A stretch of 6,980 bases of DNA from Erysipelotrichaceae bacterium UBA6182. Lineage in GTDB: Bacteria; Bacillota_I; Bacilli_A; Erysipelotrichales; Erysipelotrichaceae. Position 1 is the first letter of the stretch. Every line of letters starts with the position of its first letter. The notes beneath the pieces were generated by a model, which ran no database searches, was not told where the DNA came from, and worked only from the letters and a program-made list of their open reading frames with translations. Location: contig DITO01000063.1 in NCBI GenBank assembly GCA_002422065.1, positions 1-6,980 on the forward strand. Direction: 5' to 3'. Position numbers and translations under genes: made by a program. Of the stretch, positions 5,961-6,980 are shown piece by piece.

Positions 5961-6875
5961 ATGTTTAAACAATACCTCGATATCCTTCCAGAAGTTATCC
6001 AAGCAATACAAAACAATCAACCTGTTGTTGCCTTAGAATCTACGATTATTTCTCATGGTATGCCTTACCCTCAAAATGTGGAGATGGCCAATGAAGTAGA
6101 AAATATTATTCGCTCTCACGGTGCAGTTCCTGCGACTATTGCTATTCTTAATGGTCGCTTAAAAGTAGGACTTACCTCAAGTGAACTTGAATTACTCGCA
6201 ACCTCAAAAGACATTATTAAAGCTTCACGTCGTGATCTTGCTTTCTTAGTGTCACAAAAGAAACATGGGGCAACCACTGTTGCTTCTACTATGATAATTG
6301 CTGCTTTAGCTGGCATTAAAGTCTTTGCGACCGGTGGCATTGGTGGGGTCCATCGTGGAGCAGAAACTACATTTGATATCTCTGCTGATTTACTTGAACT
6401 AGCAAATACCAATGTCGCAGTAATCTGTGCAGGAGCTAAATCTATTCTTGATATTGGTTTAACACTTGAATATTTAGAAACCCATGGGGTTCCTGTAATT
6501 GGATATCAAACTAAAGAACTTCCTGCTTTCTATACATCTTCTAGTGGATTTGAAGTGGATTACAAACTAGATACACCCGTTGAGATTGCTCAAGCGCTTA
6601 AAACGAAGTGGGACTTAAATCTTCAAGGTGGGGTTGTGATAGCAAATCCAATTCCAAAAGAATACGAAATGGATGCAACAATGATGAATCATGTGATATC
6701 CCAAGCACTTGAAGAACAAGAACAACTTGGAATTAAAGGAAAAGAAAGCACCCCTTTCTTACTCTCTAAAGTTAAAGAATTGACGGGTGGTGACAGCTTA
6801 TCCTCTAATATTCAACTTGTTTACAACAATGCACACTTAGCAGCTAAGATTGCGGTTGAGTATTCAAAACTATAA
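5961..6875 (+). CDS. psuG: Pseudouridine-5'-phosphate glycosidase
   Basis: Cleaves the C-C glycosidic bond of pseudouridine 5'-phosphate to give uracil and ribose 5-phosphate; the reaction is reversible. At 304 residues it matches the family (E. coli PsuG about 312) and is highly similar throughout. Landmarks are VALESTIISHGMPYPQN (23-39), SRRDL (89-93), NGATTVAST-like HGATTVASTMIIAALAGIK (102-120), FATGGIGGVHRGAE (122-135), DISADL (139-144), CAGAKSILD (156-164), GYQTKELPAF (181-190), ANPIP (228-232), GKESTPFLL (260-268) and LTGGDSL..NIQLV (274-287). Aligned by eye to the E. coli enzyme, Lys160 corresponds to Lys166, reported to form the Schiff base with the ring-opened ribose, and Glu26, Lys87, Asp143 and Asn283 match Glu31, Lys93, Asp149 and Asn289. 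All expected active-site residues are therefore present. It is the second gene of the rightward operon and is followed by a terminator. Confidence 0.97.
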   Translation: MFKQYLDILPEVIQAIQNNQPVVALESTIISHGMPYPQNVEMANEVENIIRSHGAVPATIAILNGRLKVGLTSSELELLATSKDIIKASRRDLAFLVSQKKHGATTVASTMIIAALAGIKVFATGGIGGVHRGAETTFDISADLLELANTNVAVICAGAKSILDIGLTLEYLETHGVPVIGYQTKELPAFYTSSSGFEVDYKLDTPVEIAQALKTKWDLNLQGGVVIANPIPKEYEMDATMMNHVISQALEEQEQLGIKGKESTPFLLSKVKELTGGDSLSSNIQLVYNNAHLAAKIAVEYSKL

Positions 6876-6906
6876 AAGAAACATGATGAAAATCGTGTTT
6901 TTCTTT
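6876..6906 (+). terminator. Probable intrinsic terminator after psuG
   Basis: Starting 1-3 nt after the psuG stop, AAACATGA (6879-6886) pairs with TCGTGTTT (6893-6900) around a 6-nt loop, with one G-U pair. A T-rich tail (TTTTT at 6898-6902, then CTTT) follows and partly overlaps the stem. The stem is GC-poor, so it may be modest in strength. Confidence 0.6.
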
Positions 6907-6907
6907 A

Positions 6908-6936
6908 CAAACAAAAACTAACCTTGAAGGTTAGTT
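6908..6936 (-). terminator. Intrinsic terminator on the minus strand for a convergent gene
   Basis: AACTAACC (6916-6923) and GGTTAGTT (6929-6936) are perfect 8-bp arms around a 5-nt loop; the palindrome extends to 10 bp with one central base. Read on the minus strand the stem runs directly into TTTTTGTTTG. On the plus strand no T-tract follows, so it faces transcription coming from the right edge. Confidence 0.7.
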
Positions 6937-6980
6937 AGCTCATTGTTTTGGATGAAAATACTTCAAGTATTCCAACAATG
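6935..6980 (-). CDS. Possible C-terminal fragment of a convergent gene entering from the right
   Basis: Only about 45 bases are visible. Two minus-strand frames are open to the edge: one ends in TGA at 6940-6942 (tail LLEYLKYFHPKQ), the other in TAA at 6935-6937 (tail IVGILEVFSSKTMS). The third frame closes with TGA. The minus-strand terminator immediately downstream is the main support. The frame ending at 6940 leaves the hairpin intact and is slightly preferred. The product cannot be named from so little sequence. Confidence 0.25.
   Translation of the reverse strand, partial: IVGILEVFSSKTMS

Noticed and set aside
6116..6412. Minus-strand open frame of 98 codons inside psuG
   Set aside because: Entirely antisense to a highly conserved enzyme gene, with no recognisable motif; an out-of-frame shadow.
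1..6980. CRISPR array, tRNA, rRNA, insertion sequence or phage genes
   Set aside because: No regularly spaced repeats, RNA gene landmarks, transposase motifs or terminal repeats were seen anywhere in the window.

Overview
The window reads as a chromosomal segment from a low-GC Gram-positive bacterium (Bacillota). The bases are AT-rich by eye, Shine-Dalgarno sites are strong (AAAGGAG, GGAGG), the intergenic gaps are tight, and TGG codes Trp with no in-frame TGA, so this is the standard code and not a Mycoplasma-type one. An Erysipelotrichia-like or other low-GC Firmicute host is a guess, not a demonstrated fact.

Two divergent operons leave a 231-bp control region (4658-4888). The leftward operon (minus strand, 4657 to 1) holds, in transcription order: a DUF2877 protein (YlbF/YahE/AllH family), an FdrA/YahF/AllF family protein, a DUF1116 protein (YlbE/YahG/AllG family), and a carbamate kinase that runs off the left edge with almost its whole length present. 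This gene order matches the E. coli yahEFG set (with carbamate kinase yahI nearby) and the fdrA-ylbE-ylbF-ybcF set, whose products were reported as a three-subunit oxamate carbamoyltransferase working with a catabolic carbamate kinase. The inferred job is phosphorolysis of a carbamoylated substrate to carbamoyl phosphate, then ATP formation. The genes are tightly coupled, with an 8-bp overlap, a 1-bp gap and an 8-bp overlap.

The rightward operon (plus strand, 4889-6875) encodes a winged-helix/PfkB fusion (pseudouridine kinase) and pseudouridine-5'-phosphate glycosidase (PsuG), separated by 1 bp. Together they turn pseudouridine into uracil and ribose 5-phosphate.

The control region carries an extended -10 promoter for the pseudouridine operon, a weaker candidate promoter for the leftward operon, a cre-like AAAGCGCTTT palindrome, a 15-bp palindrome, two further inverted repeats and a recurring AAAACTA box. 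After psuG come a plus-strand terminator hairpin and a clear minus-strand terminator, so a convergent gene probably enters from the right edge.

The most interesting idea is the pairing itself. A pseudouridine salvage operon sits back-to-back with an ATP-yielding carbamoyl-transfer module and no allantoin genes are in view. This suggests the module may act on a pyrimidine-derived ureido compound such as N-carbamoyl-beta-alanine. That is inference: no uracil-reducing enzymes or transporters lie in this window.
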